Assembly: GCA_903995115.1 (NCBI GenBank)
Contig: LR877151.1
Location: 248,001 to 312,000 of the forward strand
Origin: Angomonas deanei
Taxonomy: Eukaryota > Euglenozoa > Kinetoplastea > Trypanosomatida > Trypanosomatidae
DNA length: 64,000 nucleotides
Direction of reading: 5' to 3'
Part shown: positions 55,718-64,000 of the stretch, one piece after another
How positions within the stretch are numbered: the stretch's first letter is position 1
Layout: the number at the start of each line of letters is the position of its first letter
The notes under the pieces: generated by a model
What the model saw: the letters and a program-made list of their open reading frames with translations, nothing else
Database searches by the model: none
What the model was told of the DNA's origin: nothing
Position numbers and translations under genes: made by a program

Positions 55718-56155
55718 ATGCCGACCCGCTTTAAGAAGTGCCGCCACAATCGCGGTTCGACCTTCAACGGTTATGGTCGCGTCGGTAAGCACCGTAAGCA
55801 TGAGTCTGGTCGTGGTAACGCCGGCGGCCAGCACCACCACCGTATCAACTTCGATAAGTACCATCCCGGGTACTTTGGTAAGCTCGGTATGGAGCACCAC
55901 CACCTGAGGAAGAACCAGTACTGGAAGCCCACGATCAACCTGGACAACCTGACCCGTCTGCTCACCCGCGACGAGGTTGCCGGCGCGAAGAAGGGTGCCG
56001 CTCTTCCCGTGGTAGACCTCCAGACCAAGGGCTACGCCAAGCTTCTCGGCAACGGCCACATCCAGGTGCCCTGCATCGTGAAGGCTCGCTACGTCAGCAA
56101 GCTCGCCGACAAGAAGATCCGCAAGGCCGGTGGCGCTGTTGTTCTCCAGGCTTAA
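55718..56155 (+). CDS. RPL27A: Cytosolic ribosomal protein uL15 (RPL27A/L28), copy 1
   Basis: This 145-residue protein matches eukaryotic uL15: the basic N-terminus PTRFKKCRHNRGS, the Gly/His-rich GRGNAGGQHHHRINFDKYHP, YFGKLGMEHHHLRKNQYW and a C-terminal end KKIRKAGGAVVLQA. It sits near the base of the 60S central protuberance. The protein is identical to copy 2 at 58393-58830, with a handful of silent differences. A pyrimidine-rich leader (about 55570-55690) precedes it. Confidence 0.96.
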   Translation: MPTRFKKCRHNRGSTFNGYGRVGKHRKHESGRGNAGGQHHHRINFDKYHPGYFGKLGMEHHHLRKNQYWKPTINLDNLTRLLTRDEVAGAKKGAALPVVDLQTKGYAKLLGNGHIQVPCIVKARYVSKLADKKIRKAGGAVVLQA

Positions 56156-56391
56156 ATTGATGAGCAGTTTTAATTTCGTTTCTTTTTCTTTCTATTTCAA
56201 AAAACTTTCCGGGCTATATATTTTTTGTGTGTTGACTCTATACGTTGGTTATTTCTCTCTGCTTCACTTTGGCTAGTCATATTCTGTTTTCCTCTCACCT
56301 TTTTTCACATTTGTTTCTTGATCGCCAAAAAAAAAAAAAAAAAAAAGCAATAAAGTGTACATCGATAGAAAGAAACATCCACTGTTTTTCA

Positions 56392-58149
56392 ATGCTCAAG
56401 CACGCACTTGTGGCATTCACCCTGTTGGCAAGTCTCGCGGAGGTGAGTAACGCAATGCAGTTCTTGCCTTTGGAGGACGGCAAATTTGTATATATGAACG
56501 TCGAGTCTGTGTGCGGTACATATGACTTGACGACCAAGTTTCCCGTGGAAGGAAAACAAGTCGTGGAGCGCACGTTGGCGGTCACCTTCACCTCTGGCCT
56601 ACGGTACCCATATTCCATGGAGTGGATGGGGGAGGACCGCCGCTACACGGTCTTATACGTCATGGACAAATTGAGGTATGTGTCTCCGGAGGGCAAACTA
56701 TGCTACGAGGAAAAGACAGAGAGCCCGGAGGATCAATTATGGTCGATCATCTACGACGCTCTGTCGTCAGACAAGTTAAGCGGTACCACGTTTGATCAAG
56801 CAGTGAAGGGCATCAGTGTGAATTCAGTCCAATACTCCATAACGGCTACTATCCCCACCGCCCTTGGTGGCAGCGGCACCAGTGCATCTTACCAACTAAT
56901 AATGAATATGAACTCTGACTATCGCTTCAGTTTTTCGAACGTTAAAAACTACCCCATTTCCATGACGCTCGGCTCCGCGACCACTCAGTGCGAGTTCACC
57001 TTCACCTATACGAGCCTGAATAACTTTGTGGTCGACTTCGACATCCCCCTGTGCATCCCTGCGCCGACCACCAAGGAGCTAGCGCAGGACAAGGAGAGTG
57101 AAGTGAAGAACCCTAACCCCATGCCGGAGTTTCCAGACGAATTTAGCACCGATATCCAGGTCATCATGCCGTCTAAAAAGACGATTTTCAAGATGCACCA
57201 CGCCTACAGTCAGCCGGAGGAGTTTGCCCACTCTACCCTCCAAGGCGTGCAGCCCGATGAGGTCGGGCGCGCCGTGGAGTACGAGTGGTACATACGGGGA
57301 AAAAGTCAAGCGTCCTATTTCATTACGCAAAAAGCGGTCCCACCGGGGCTGGAAATGGTGGAGCCGAAGCTGCGAGAGTACTTTTACCCCAACGTTGCCA
57401 CCTGCACAAAGGTATTCATTGGTTACACCCCGCTGGCGAACTCCGGCGCGGAGTTGTTTCTGGTGGACCCCGACAAAACGCCCTCGTACCTCGGCAGAGA
57501 GACCGTTCGCGGTGTGCCGTGCAAAGTGTGGGCGGTCCTCAGCCATGGGTCCCTGCGGACGTGGTACTGGTCGGACGAACAGTACACGAAAAACACGTCT
57601 CAACTACTCCGCATGACGGTGAGGGGGGTTGGGTTATCTCCATTTTTTCCTCACCACCCGTTTTACGCGCAGGGTGAAGCCTTCCCCATTCAAGACCGCC
57701 CACTCGTGTGCGCGTTCATGACCCCGATGATGAACTATAACGTAGGATGTGACGACTCTAGGGGAAGCGAGGCGTTTGAATACACCTATGAAATCACCTC
57801 TTTTGTTCCCTATATTCCCATGAGAGATACCACGTTCCCCGAGTTGTGCATCAATGTCGACGCCTCCCTGTCCGTCCCCAGCTCTGCTTGTCGCTTCAGC
57901 GGCATTCCAGCGGCCCTCGTCGCGATTCTGCTCATCATTATCGCCATTGTGTTTTTGTTCCTGGGGTGCTGTTGTGTTTGGTGTCGTTACTCGGTCATGG
58001 TTCGTCGCTTGGAGGAGGAATTGCTCTATGTGACGGCTGAGCTGCGTAGGGACGCTGAGGCGGAGGGTGCTCCGGTGCAGGATGGGGCAGTGGACAGCCA
58101 AGGCCGACGGGATGGCGCAAATTTTTGCTTCCTATCCGTAAATGATTAG
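56392..58149 (+). CDS. Type I membrane protein with large extracellular/lumenal domain, unknown function
   Basis: This 585-residue protein has a clear signal peptide (MLKHALVAFTLLASLAEVSNA), a lumenal or extracellular domain of about 480 residues with scattered cysteines, one membrane helix near residues 505-527 (ALVAILLIIIAIVFLFLGCC) and a cytosolic tail of about 55 residues. Three consecutive cysteines at the inner face, with another close by, could be acylated. I do not recognise the lumenal domain. It lies between the two uL15 genes. The start is the ATG 56392-56394; the longer TTG frame runs through an A-tract. A surface or endosomal receptor-like role is possible but unsupported. Confidence 0.75.
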   Translation: MLKHALVAFTLLASLAEVSNAMQFLPLEDGKFVYMNVESVCGTYDLTTKFPVEGKQVVERTLAVTFTSGLRYPYSMEWMGEDRRYTVLYVMDKLRYVSPEGKLCYEEKTESPEDQLWSIIYDALSSDKLSGTTFDQAVKGISVNSVQYSITATIPTALGGSGTSASYQLIMNMNSDYRFSFSNVKNYPISMTLGSATTQCEFTFTYTSLNNFVVDFDIPLCIPAPTTKELAQDKESEVKNPNPMPEFPDEFSTDIQVIMPSKKTIFKMHHAYSQPEEFAHSTLQGVQPDEVGRAVEYEWYIRGKSQASYFITQKAVPPGLEMVEPKLREYFYPNVATCTKVFIGYTPLANSGAELFLVDPDKTPSYLGRETVRGVPCKVWAVLSHGSLRTWYWSDEQYTKNTSQLLRMTVRGVGLSPFFPHHPFYAQGEAFPIQDRPLVCAFMTPMMNYNVGCDDSRGSEAFEYTYEITSFVPYIPMRDTTFPELCINVDASLSVPSSACRFSGIPAALVAILLIIIAIVFLFLGCCCVWCRYSVMVRRLEEELLYVTAELRRDAEAEGAPVQDGAVDSQGRRDGANFCFLSVND

Positions 58150-58392
58150 GCGTAGTATCGGTAAATAGTTGATTTGTGTACATTTTTGAAGGAAAGCGTA
58201 TATAAATATTTGTTAGTTGCAACTGTTAAGATTTAAGGCGTTAATTACTGGTGTGCCTTGTGTTGGTACAATACCTCTTTCTCGTGTGTGACCGTTTCTT
58301 TCCCCCTTCGTGCTTAGTTTTTTTCCATTCTGGTTAAAATCTAATCTTTCTCTCCCACTTCCCCTTTCGTTTTGTATCTCCAAGTTTGACAT

Positions 58393-58830
58393 ATGCCTAC
58401 CCGCTTTAAGAAGTGCCGCCACAACCGCGGTTCGACCTTCAACGGTTATGGTCGCGTCGGTAAGCACCGTAAGCATGAGTCTGGTCGTGGTAACGCCGGC
58501 GGTCAGCACCACCACCGTATCAACTTCGATAAGTACCATCCCGGGTACTTTGGTAAGCTCGGTATGGAGCACCACCACCTGAGGAAGAACCAGTACTGGA
58601 AGCCCACGATCAACCTGGACAACCTGACCCGTCTGCTCACCCGCGACGAGGTTGCCGGCGCGAAGAAGGGTGCCGCCCTTCCCGTGGTAGACCTCCAGAC
58701 CAAGGGCTACGCCAAGCTTCTCGGCAACGGCCACATCCAGGTGCCCTGCATCGTGAAGGCTCGCTACGTCAGCAAGCTCGCCGACAAGAAGATCCGCAAG
58801 GCCGGTGGCGCTGTTGTTCTCCAGGCTTAA
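58393..58830 (+). CDS. RPL27A: Cytosolic ribosomal protein uL15 (RPL27A/L28), copy 2
   Basis: This 145-residue protein is identical to copy 1. The DNA match starts within the first codons and stops within a few bases of the TAA; flanks are unrelated. The ATG overlaps the sequence CATATGCC. A CT-rich leader (about 58270-58385) precedes it. Confidence 0.96.
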   Translation: MPTRFKKCRHNRGSTFNGYGRVGKHRKHESGRGNAGGQHHHRINFDKYHPGYFGKLGMEHHHLRKNQYWKPTINLDNLTRLLTRDEVAGAKKGAALPVVDLQTKGYAKLLGNGHIQVPCIVKARYVSKLADKKIRKAGGAVVLQA

Positions 58831-59068
58831 ATTGTTTTTTGTCGAACATTTCATTTCTTATTTTTATTTCACTGATTAAAATTCTTTAGTATTGACCCAC
58901 CGTGTTTCGCGGAACTCCTTTCTGTTTACAGTTATACATATTTTTGTGTTTTGCGTTAGCTGACAATTCGGTTCTCTTTCCCCTCTGCTCTTCGTTTTTT
59001 TTTTATTATTGTTTTTATTATGTGAAGTAAGTCAGAAGAATAATACATCAAAAGAAAAAAGTAGTCTG

Positions 59069-61501
59069 ATGAACGAGGAGGACGCACTGCAGATACTAGG
59101 GGAAACGTTGGAAGCGCTAGAGGTTCGCGGCAGCGTGTACTTTGCCGAGTACAACTCTGAGAACCACGATACTCTATTTCTTTCACTGGATACACTAGCA
59201 TACTCTCCTGTTAATAGAATCTTGTCGGAGACCCTCGTCACCAAGACGTTCTCCGCTTTCACCCCGTTCCTCCTGCGGTATCAGCAGGGGATGTGCAGCA
59301 GCAAGTCGCATGAAGATTGCATTGAGGCGATACGGCAGCTCTACACGGCGTTTTCCACGTTTAACACGATTCTGTGCGAGTGGTGTAGGAGGCTGAATAT
59401 AACGGATGCCTCTCGATTGTTTTCCGTCGAGCTCCGAGTCGCGATTCTGCAGCAAGATTTGATAAGTGGGGATCCGCCCGTGGCGAGAGACGTTTTGATG
59501 ACCTTTCTGAAAGAATACGGTCGCTCCATCCTTTCCAAGAGGGACACCGTCGAGGAGGATAATGAACCGGGGAGTTCCTTCGCGCTGGAGCTGCACAGCG
59601 GTGTGCCGAAGCAGGTCTTTGCACCGCAGGATATCGTGTTCCGATACCTTTACGGCCTCACACTAGGTGACTCGCCAGCGGTCAAGGGGATGTGGAGGCG
59701 GGTGATCGAGGAGTGCATTATGGAGAAGATAGAAACCCTAGAAGAGGACTACTCGGAACACTACTTGAAAGAGTTTGTCGCATGGGAGGAAGAGGTGATT
59801 GAGCCATTCGTGTTTATGGCGCTCAACGAAGGGGGTGTACCCCCCAAGGAAACGAGTGTAGATGGACGAATGGCCAGCGGGGCCTCCAGGGCGGAGCGAG
59901 ACCGCTGGTGTACGGACCTGAAGCGTATGCTGCTCGTGAACATTGTGCGCGCTCGTATGAAGTCCTTCTGGGACATTATGGTGGATTTTCCCGACTCGGT
60001 GCCCGCCCTCGAGGATATGCAAAGCTGCATCCAGTTTTGCTCGGAAACCACGCTAAAAGAGGAACTCATCACCACCGTCCGAGGCTTACTCGCGACCCGC
60101 CTTCATCGGGCCGGCACACGCACGGAGGATATCTTGACCATGCTCGTGAAAACGATTCACTCCCTGTGTGTCATTCTCTCCAAAAACGAGCAACACTCCG
60201 TCATCCTCTCCGTCATCTCGAACACCCTCGATCACATGCGCAAGCGGCGGGACTGTATTCCGGCCATTGTGCAGGTGATCACCCATCCGAACTCCTTCTA
60301 CGGCGACGCGGATTGGGCCCCACCGAAGGAAGACGGCGCCGAGGAAGTCGGTGACGACCTAAAAACGGGCGCTGGCGGACAACCAGATGTGTTGAAGATT
60401 CTTCTGACCGCCATCAACATCAAACCACTCGTGGAGGAGTACCGCCAGTCGTTGGCGCTGCAGCTTCTTTCAAAGGACATGCACGACTTTGACACTACCA
60501 CCGAGGAGGAGGCGCTCGAGCGGCTCAAGTGCGTCTTCGGGGAGGACGTGCTGTCCAGCTGTACGGTGATGGTGCGTGATATTCAAATGTCGCGGCGTAT
60601 CACAGTTCAACTGCGCAATATGGCGAAGGAGCAAAACCCCACCTTCCGTGGCATGCTAGACATGGACGGCGACGACGACGAGGAGGAAGAGGTGATGGGA
60701 CGGGGGAGCATTCGACTGGGGGTCGAGCCCACCATGCTCTCCCGCAGTAACGCCCCCGACCCGTCGTCCGTCAGCGTGGATGTACTCTCCATGACCGCAT
60801 GGCCGGCGAAGCTGTCCGCCGCCTCGGATACCATTCCCATCCCCTCAAAGTATAAACCGCATCCTGTACTGCAAACCTACATGGACAACATCTCCGAAAA
60901 ATTCGAGGTGTTCAAGCGGGATCAGAGACTGTGTTGGATTTTGAACAAGGGCAAGGTGGCGGTGGAGGTGAAGCAAAAGGATATGGAGAAGAATGAGATT
61001 GTGTCGGTCCCGCACACGCTCTCCATCTTTCACGCCTCCGTGGTGTTTTACATGAAGGATCACGAAGGCACCCACCCCAGCGCTGACCTTTCCCTCGCCT
61101 CGTTGGCGTCCCAGCTGGACGTTTCACCGGAGGAACTGAAGCAGCAGCTGGCGTCCCTCACGCCTCACGTGGTGGAGGGAGTCACCCCCAGCGGGACGGT
61201 GCGGCTGCAGAAAGTATTCGCCAGCGGTAAAGCCTACACCTTCGCGGAGGCGGAGGAGGAAGAGGAGGACGCCCCACCGCCGGGTATTAGTCCGGAGCAG
61301 ATCAACGTGATTCAGCGAATGGTCCTGGCGATGCTCAAGACTCAAAAAGCCGCCAAGTCGCTCAATGAGATTCATAACAGCTTAAAAATGTTTGGCCAGT
61401 TCGAAGGATCGGCGGACGATTTGAAGAGCATTCTGCAGAAGTTTGTCAGAAACGGCTCCATCAGCATGACAGAGGGTAAGCTGTACACATTCCCGAAATA
61501 A
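59069..61501 (+). CDS. APC2: APC2, cullin subunit of the anaphase-promoting complex
   Basis: This 810-residue protein follows APC2 rather than other cullins. DFPDSVPALEDMQSCI and LLATRLHRAGTRTEDILTML match APC2's DFPDS..AIEDLK and L..RLLHPG..T.DI blocks. The segment LVEEYRQSLALQLLS is the cullin NEYR..LA.RLL motif, and MTAWPAKLS with YMDNISEKFEVFKRDQRLCW correspond to the FWP and alpha/beta cullin-homology region. The C-terminal winged helix reads SLNEIHNSLKMF then LYTFPK, as in APC2 (YRLPK ending). APC2 binds the RING subunit APC11 and forms the catalytic core that ubiquitinates cyclin and securin. Length is normal. The start is ATG 59069-59071; the longer frame opens with TTG. Confidence 0.93.
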   Translation: MNEEDALQILGETLEALEVRGSVYFAEYNSENHDTLFLSLDTLAYSPVNRILSETLVTKTFSAFTPFLLRYQQGMCSSKSHEDCIEAIRQLYTAFSTFNTILCEWCRRLNITDASRLFSVELRVAILQQDLISGDPPVARDVLMTFLKEYGRSILSKRDTVEEDNEPGSSFALELHSGVPKQVFAPQDIVFRYLYGLTLGDSPAVKGMWRRVIEECIMEKIETLEEDYSEHYLKEFVAWEEEVIEPFVFMALNEGGVPPKETSVDGRMASGASRAERDRWCTDLKRMLLVNIVRARMKSFWDIMVDFPDSVPALEDMQSCIQFCSETTLKEELITTVRGLLATRLHRAGTRTEDILTMLVKTIHSLCVILSKNEQHSVILSVISNTLDHMRKRRDCIPAIVQVITHPNSFYGDADWAPPKEDGAEEVGDDLKTGAGGQPDVLKILLTAINIKPLVEEYRQSLALQLLSKDMHDFDTTTEEEALERLKCVFGEDVLSSCTVMVRDIQMSRRITVQLRNMAKEQNPTFRGMLDMDGDDDEEEEVMGRGSIRLGVEPTMLSRSNAPDPSSVSVDVLSMTAWPAKLSAASDTIPIPSKYKPHPVLQTYMDNISEKFEVFKRDQRLCWILNKGKVAVEVKQKDMEKNEIVSVPHTLSIFHASVVFYMKDHEGTHPSADLSLASLASQLDVSPEELKQQLASLTPHVVEGVTPSGTVRLQKVFASGKAYTFAEAEEEEEDAPPPGISPEQINVIQRMVLAMLKTQKAAKSLNEIHNSLKMFGQFEGSADDLKSILQKFVRNGSISMTEGKLYTFPK

Positions 61502-61708
61502 GCACACACACATCTCCATAGATTCCCTACTATAGATGGGCAAGATGGTGAAAGAAGAACGGTCCATTATTGTGGTTAGCAGTATGGTAGGCCCCTCTGT
61601 TTTTTTCACTCTCTACTGCTGTTTATGCTTTCTCCCCATACTTTTTTTTTTTTTGGTTCATAGCACCAACACACAATAGAAAAAAAAAGTACATTTGGCA
61701 GTTCCCTC

Positions 61709-62827
61709 ATGCTACCGCTGGCTGCACGACAGAGCTACTTAGAGAATGGGTACGCCATTGTGCACAACGTCCTGTCCCCCTCCACCGCTGCGGCGTTGCG
61801 GGAGGGGGCGCGGCGGTCCGCTCTAGCGAGGGCGCAGTACTATTCTGACTTTCCCACCATGAACCGCATTTTTCAATCGGTGAAGTCGTCCTCCACGTCG
61901 GACCCCTTGTACGACGCGCTCCACTCGCACCTGCACAAACGAAAAGTGCTGCTGGAGTTTTACAAGCAGCAACGGCGGCGGAAGAGGAGAAGCGCGGCCT
62001 TGGCGGCAAAACTGCTGAAGGGCAGAAAAATAGAAAGTCTCTCCGGGGATGAAATGTACCAACTGAGTCAGCTCATGGCGGAGGAGGTGAAAAAGGCGTT
62101 TGGCAAGAACTGCACGAGTACCGTGAAGAATGATCCCCAAATGCTGGCGGCCATCAACCAGTACCGCGCCAACCTCTGGATGACGGACGACGCCCTGGGC
62201 GAGCTGATCCACCACCGCGATGAGTTCGTACGGCCGATCGGAGAGCTGGCGGAGGTAGTCGGGGGAGTGGACCGACCCGTCCTCTTCGGTGATGTCGCCA
62301 ACCTGCGCCACCCGTACGGCAACCCTGTCGCCTACCAATGCATGGCGCCCCAAATCGGCACCCGCACCAACCCGACGGGAAAGAAAGAGGTCGCTGTATC
62401 GATGGTGGTCTTCACCCACAAACCACACAAACTGCTTTTTGAGCCTCACGTGCTGAGGAATAGTCATCGATGCGTGCGGGAGCAGTACGGGCAGCAGGTC
62501 AGCCCAAAGCACTTGGCCGTTCGTTTTCTGCCGATGGAGGTACACATTCCGGAGCAAATCAAGCGGTTCACGTTCGACAAGACGGTCGTGGGGGAACCGT
62601 TGAACTGTGATGCGATCGAGCCCGGCTCCGTGCTCGTCATGGATCCTCACTTGATGACGGCCTTCGGGCCTAACTTTACCAACGCCGTTGAGGTGCTGTA
62701 TCGCATCAATGTCGTGAGCGAAACCGCGAAGCCGTCTGTCAAACCCCCGTCCTGGATACGAGGTTGGCGGTCAACTGCGGGGGAGATTAACTTTATCTCG
62801 CCAAAAGTGTTCCCCCGTCTGTATTGA
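61709..62827 (+). CDS. PhyH-fold (phytanoyl-CoA dioxygenase-like) protein without iron ligands
   Basis: This 372-residue protein has the PhyH family frame: the opening YLENGYAIVHNVLSPSTAAA, then RANLWMTDDALGELI and LAEVVGG. The usual HxD iron motif falls at residues 209-211, which here read Y-Q-C. The distal His position, before GPNFTN, is a Thr (T317). Both metal positions are therefore lost, so ordinary Fe(II)/2-oxoglutarate chemistry is unlikely; it is probably a pseudoenzyme with a binding role. A very basic insert (about 85-108, QQRRRKRRS) could bind nucleic acid or act as a localisation signal. The start is the ATG at 61709. Confidence 0.65.
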   Translation: MLPLAARQSYLENGYAIVHNVLSPSTAAALREGARRSALARAQYYSDFPTMNRIFQSVKSSSTSDPLYDALHSHLHKRKVLLEFYKQQRRRKRRSAALAAKLLKGRKIESLSGDEMYQLSQLMAEEVKKAFGKNCTSTVKNDPQMLAAINQYRANLWMTDDALGELIHHRDEFVRPIGELAEVVGGVDRPVLFGDVANLRHPYGNPVAYQCMAPQIGTRTNPTGKKEVAVSMVVFTHKPHKLLFEPHVLRNSHRCVREQYGQQVSPKHLAVRFLPMEVHIPEQIKRFTFDKTVVGEPLNCDAIEPGSVLVMDPHLMTAFGPNFTNAVEVLYRINVVSETAKPSVKPPSWIRGWRSTAGEINFISPKVFPRLY

Positions 62828-63055
62828 GGAGCGTTCTTATTCACATTTCTGTAATATTATATAAGCGTGCTTCTTTTCGAATGATGATTTTTTTTTTTCT
62901 TCCTTTTTTAGAATTGCCGAAGACTGTTGTTCAAGAAGGTGACATTTTGTTTTTCTCCTCTCTTTCCTTTTTGCAGATGCAAAGTATTTAGTATAGAGTT
63001 TTTACAGCAGCATCAATCAAAATCACGTCTAAAATAGAATCAATTGAATAATAAA

Positions 63056-64000
63056 ATGAGCACTTGTATTAGAAAGCTAGATTACACAAAAGGGGAACCA
63101 GACACGGCAGAAGAGGCGTGGCTCGTGCCCATGGACAACATTCCTCCACTAGGCAAACCCCCCACCGCCGCGGGGGAGGAACGCAGAGGTGCCGCCTCCC
63201 TCAAGGATTTGGAGCTCGCGGTGGAAAGCGCGTGTGAGGAAATCCGTAGGATCGACGAACTACGTCTTCGGGCCGTTTGGATAAACATTCTGAGCAACCG
63301 TACCAAAGGGGAACAGCCATTTCGTTTTCCAGAAAAATCAAAACGGACTGGTAAACCACTGTCGGTGGAGCAGCGGCGCGCCAATTTGAGGCAACGGAAT
63401 TTCTTTTCGGAGGTGGACACGACCACTGCGACCGCCCCTTCCGTGGTCCAGCCCGGTGGTAAGCCACCCTTCCTCCCGCCCAACCGGTTCCCCTCCCTGC
63501 CGCCCCTCTCCACGGCAGACTACGACCACTTCAACTACACCATCTCACAGTCCATCCTCTCCGCCTCCCACGAGGGGACCCGCTCCTTTCGTCGACGGCG
63601 GGAGGTGGGTGATACGTCGACCGCATCCAAACGCACATTGTCCCTCCGCCATGCCATTCAGGCACACGGTGGAGTTGAAAACGATAAGCGTGTTACCCCC
63701 GCCGTCCCCGTCCCTCCAACAGAGGAGGAGAGGGAGAAGGTGGAGGAAGTGCCAAGTTCCCTTTCACTGCTCATCCTTGACATTGCGAAACAGAGAGCGC
63801 TTGCGACGCTGTTTCTTCGTCAGGCCCGCCTCGAAAGTTACCGACGGAAAATGTTTTTAAATGAGATTCAAGTACGCTACAACTACTATGTAAAGCGGAG
63901 ACTCTTGCAGCATTGGCTGCTGGCCGCTGAGGTATCAAAACAAGCAAAAGTGGAGTGGCTCTACGTGCTGGTAGAGAAGTGGAGGTCCTATGCCCGCATG
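63056..64000 (+). CDS. Partial gene at the right edge, possibly Sfi1-like repeats
   Basis: An ATG near 63056 opens a frame that stays open for at least 315 codons to the window end. The first 230 residues are polar, Pro- and Ser-rich and look disordered. The last 100 are helical and basic, with aliphatic-Trp units (RRLLQHWLLAAE, VEWLYVLVEKWRSYAR) spaced about 20-25 residues apart. That pattern resembles Sfi1-type centrin-binding repeats, but only two or three units are visible. The upstream spacer is T-rich with a CT run at about 62948-62972 ending TTTGCAG, a fitting trans-splice acceptor. The C-terminus is outside the window. Confidence 0.65.
   Translation, partial: MSTCIRKLDYTKGEPDTAEEAWLVPMDNIPPLGKPPTAAGEERRGAASLKDLELAVESACEEIRRIDELRLRAVWINILSNRTKGEQPFRFPEKSKRTGKPLSVEQRRANLRQRNFFSEVDTTTATAPSVVQPGGKPPFLPPNRFPSLPPLSTADYDHFNYTISQSILSASHEGTRSFRRRREVGDTSTASKRTLSLRHAIQAHGGVENDKRVTPAVPVPPTEEEREKVEEVPSSLSLLILDIAKQRALATLFLRQARLESYRRKMFLNEIQVRYNYYVKRRLLQHWLLAAEVSKQAKVEWLYVLVEKWRSYARM

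Noticed and set aside
56245-56391. Extra N-terminal 49 residues on the type I membrane protein
   Set aside because: TTG start and a poly-Lys stretch from an A-tract; the true signal peptide begins at the ATG 56392.
59069-61501. Ordinary cullin (CUL1/3/4) assignment
   Set aside because: The C-terminal winged helix ends in the APC2-style YTFPK rather than the cullin Y-x-A end, and several internal blocks fit APC2 better.
1-64000. tRNA, rRNA, snRNA, mobile elements, virus-derived elements and CRISPR arrays
   Set aside because: I looked in the gaps on both strands and saw no convincing box motifs, terminal repeats, polymerase or integrase frames, or spaced repeats. A covariance-model search would be needed to exclude small RNA genes.

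Overview
The window looks like nuclear DNA of a kinetoplastid flagellate, most likely a free-living or bodonid-type one. Evidence seen in the sequence: about forty intron-less genes packed head to tail; two long one-way gene blocks (minus strand from the left edge to about 39.6 kb, plus strand from about 39.9 kb to the right edge) that diverge from one short switch region; AT-rich spacers of about 0.2-0.6 kb with pyrimidine tracts ahead of start codons, as expected for polycistronic transcription with spliced-leader trans-splicing; protein kinase A catalytic subunits of the kinetoplastid type; and a kinase / Cys-rich / polo-box locus that resembles the kinetoplastid-specific kinetochore kinases KKT2/KKT3. 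Several flagellar-type genes (RIIa/EF-hand radial-spoke-like, SHIPPO-repeat, NME7) argue against the aflagellate Perkinsela. The species cannot be fixed from sequence alone.

Left block (minus strand, transcribed right to left). In order of transcription: an SMPD4-like membrane protein, a SHIPPO-repeat protein, UNC-50, a mitochondrial protein of unknown role, the spliceosome core protein PRP8, PKA catalytic subunit copy 2, a Siz/PIAS SUMO ligase, a Q-rich candidate eIF4E-binding protein, a mitochondrial carrier, a TPR-kinase-HECT fusion, PKA copy 1, Rab7, an ABHD13/BEM46-like hydrolase, the helicase Spb4/DDX55, a J-domain protein, a split KKT2/KKT3-like kinetochore kinase, a RIIa/EF-hand protein, a PARP-finger/PBZ protein, and the first codons of a further gene at the left edge.

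Switch region (about 39.63-39.93 kb). It is short and GT-rich on the plus strand, as reported for trypanosome Pol II start regions. The first right-block genes are a tandem pair of DJ-1/PfpI genes, repeated together with their flanks.

Right block (plus strand): an unknown membrane protein, an EF-hand protein, SOF1/DCAF13, NME7, CCT7, mitoribosomal uS17m, proteasome beta-2, a SET-like protein, a coiled-coil protein, a small membrane protein, two uL14 genes, uL15, a type I membrane protein, a second uL15, APC2, a PhyH-fold protein that has lost its iron ligands, and a partial gene at the right edge.

Most genes are housekeeping (splicing, ribosome synthesis, translation, proteolysis and cell cycle). 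The items most worth following are the split KKT2/3-like locus, the TPR-kinase-HECT fusion, the compact PARP-finger/PBZ protein, the dead PhyH-like protein, and paralogue pairs whose near-identity stops at the edges of the coding region. No mobile element, virus-derived element, CRISPR array, tRNA or rRNA gene was recognised. Many start codons were moved to the first in-frame ATG, because longer frames open only with TTG or GTG.
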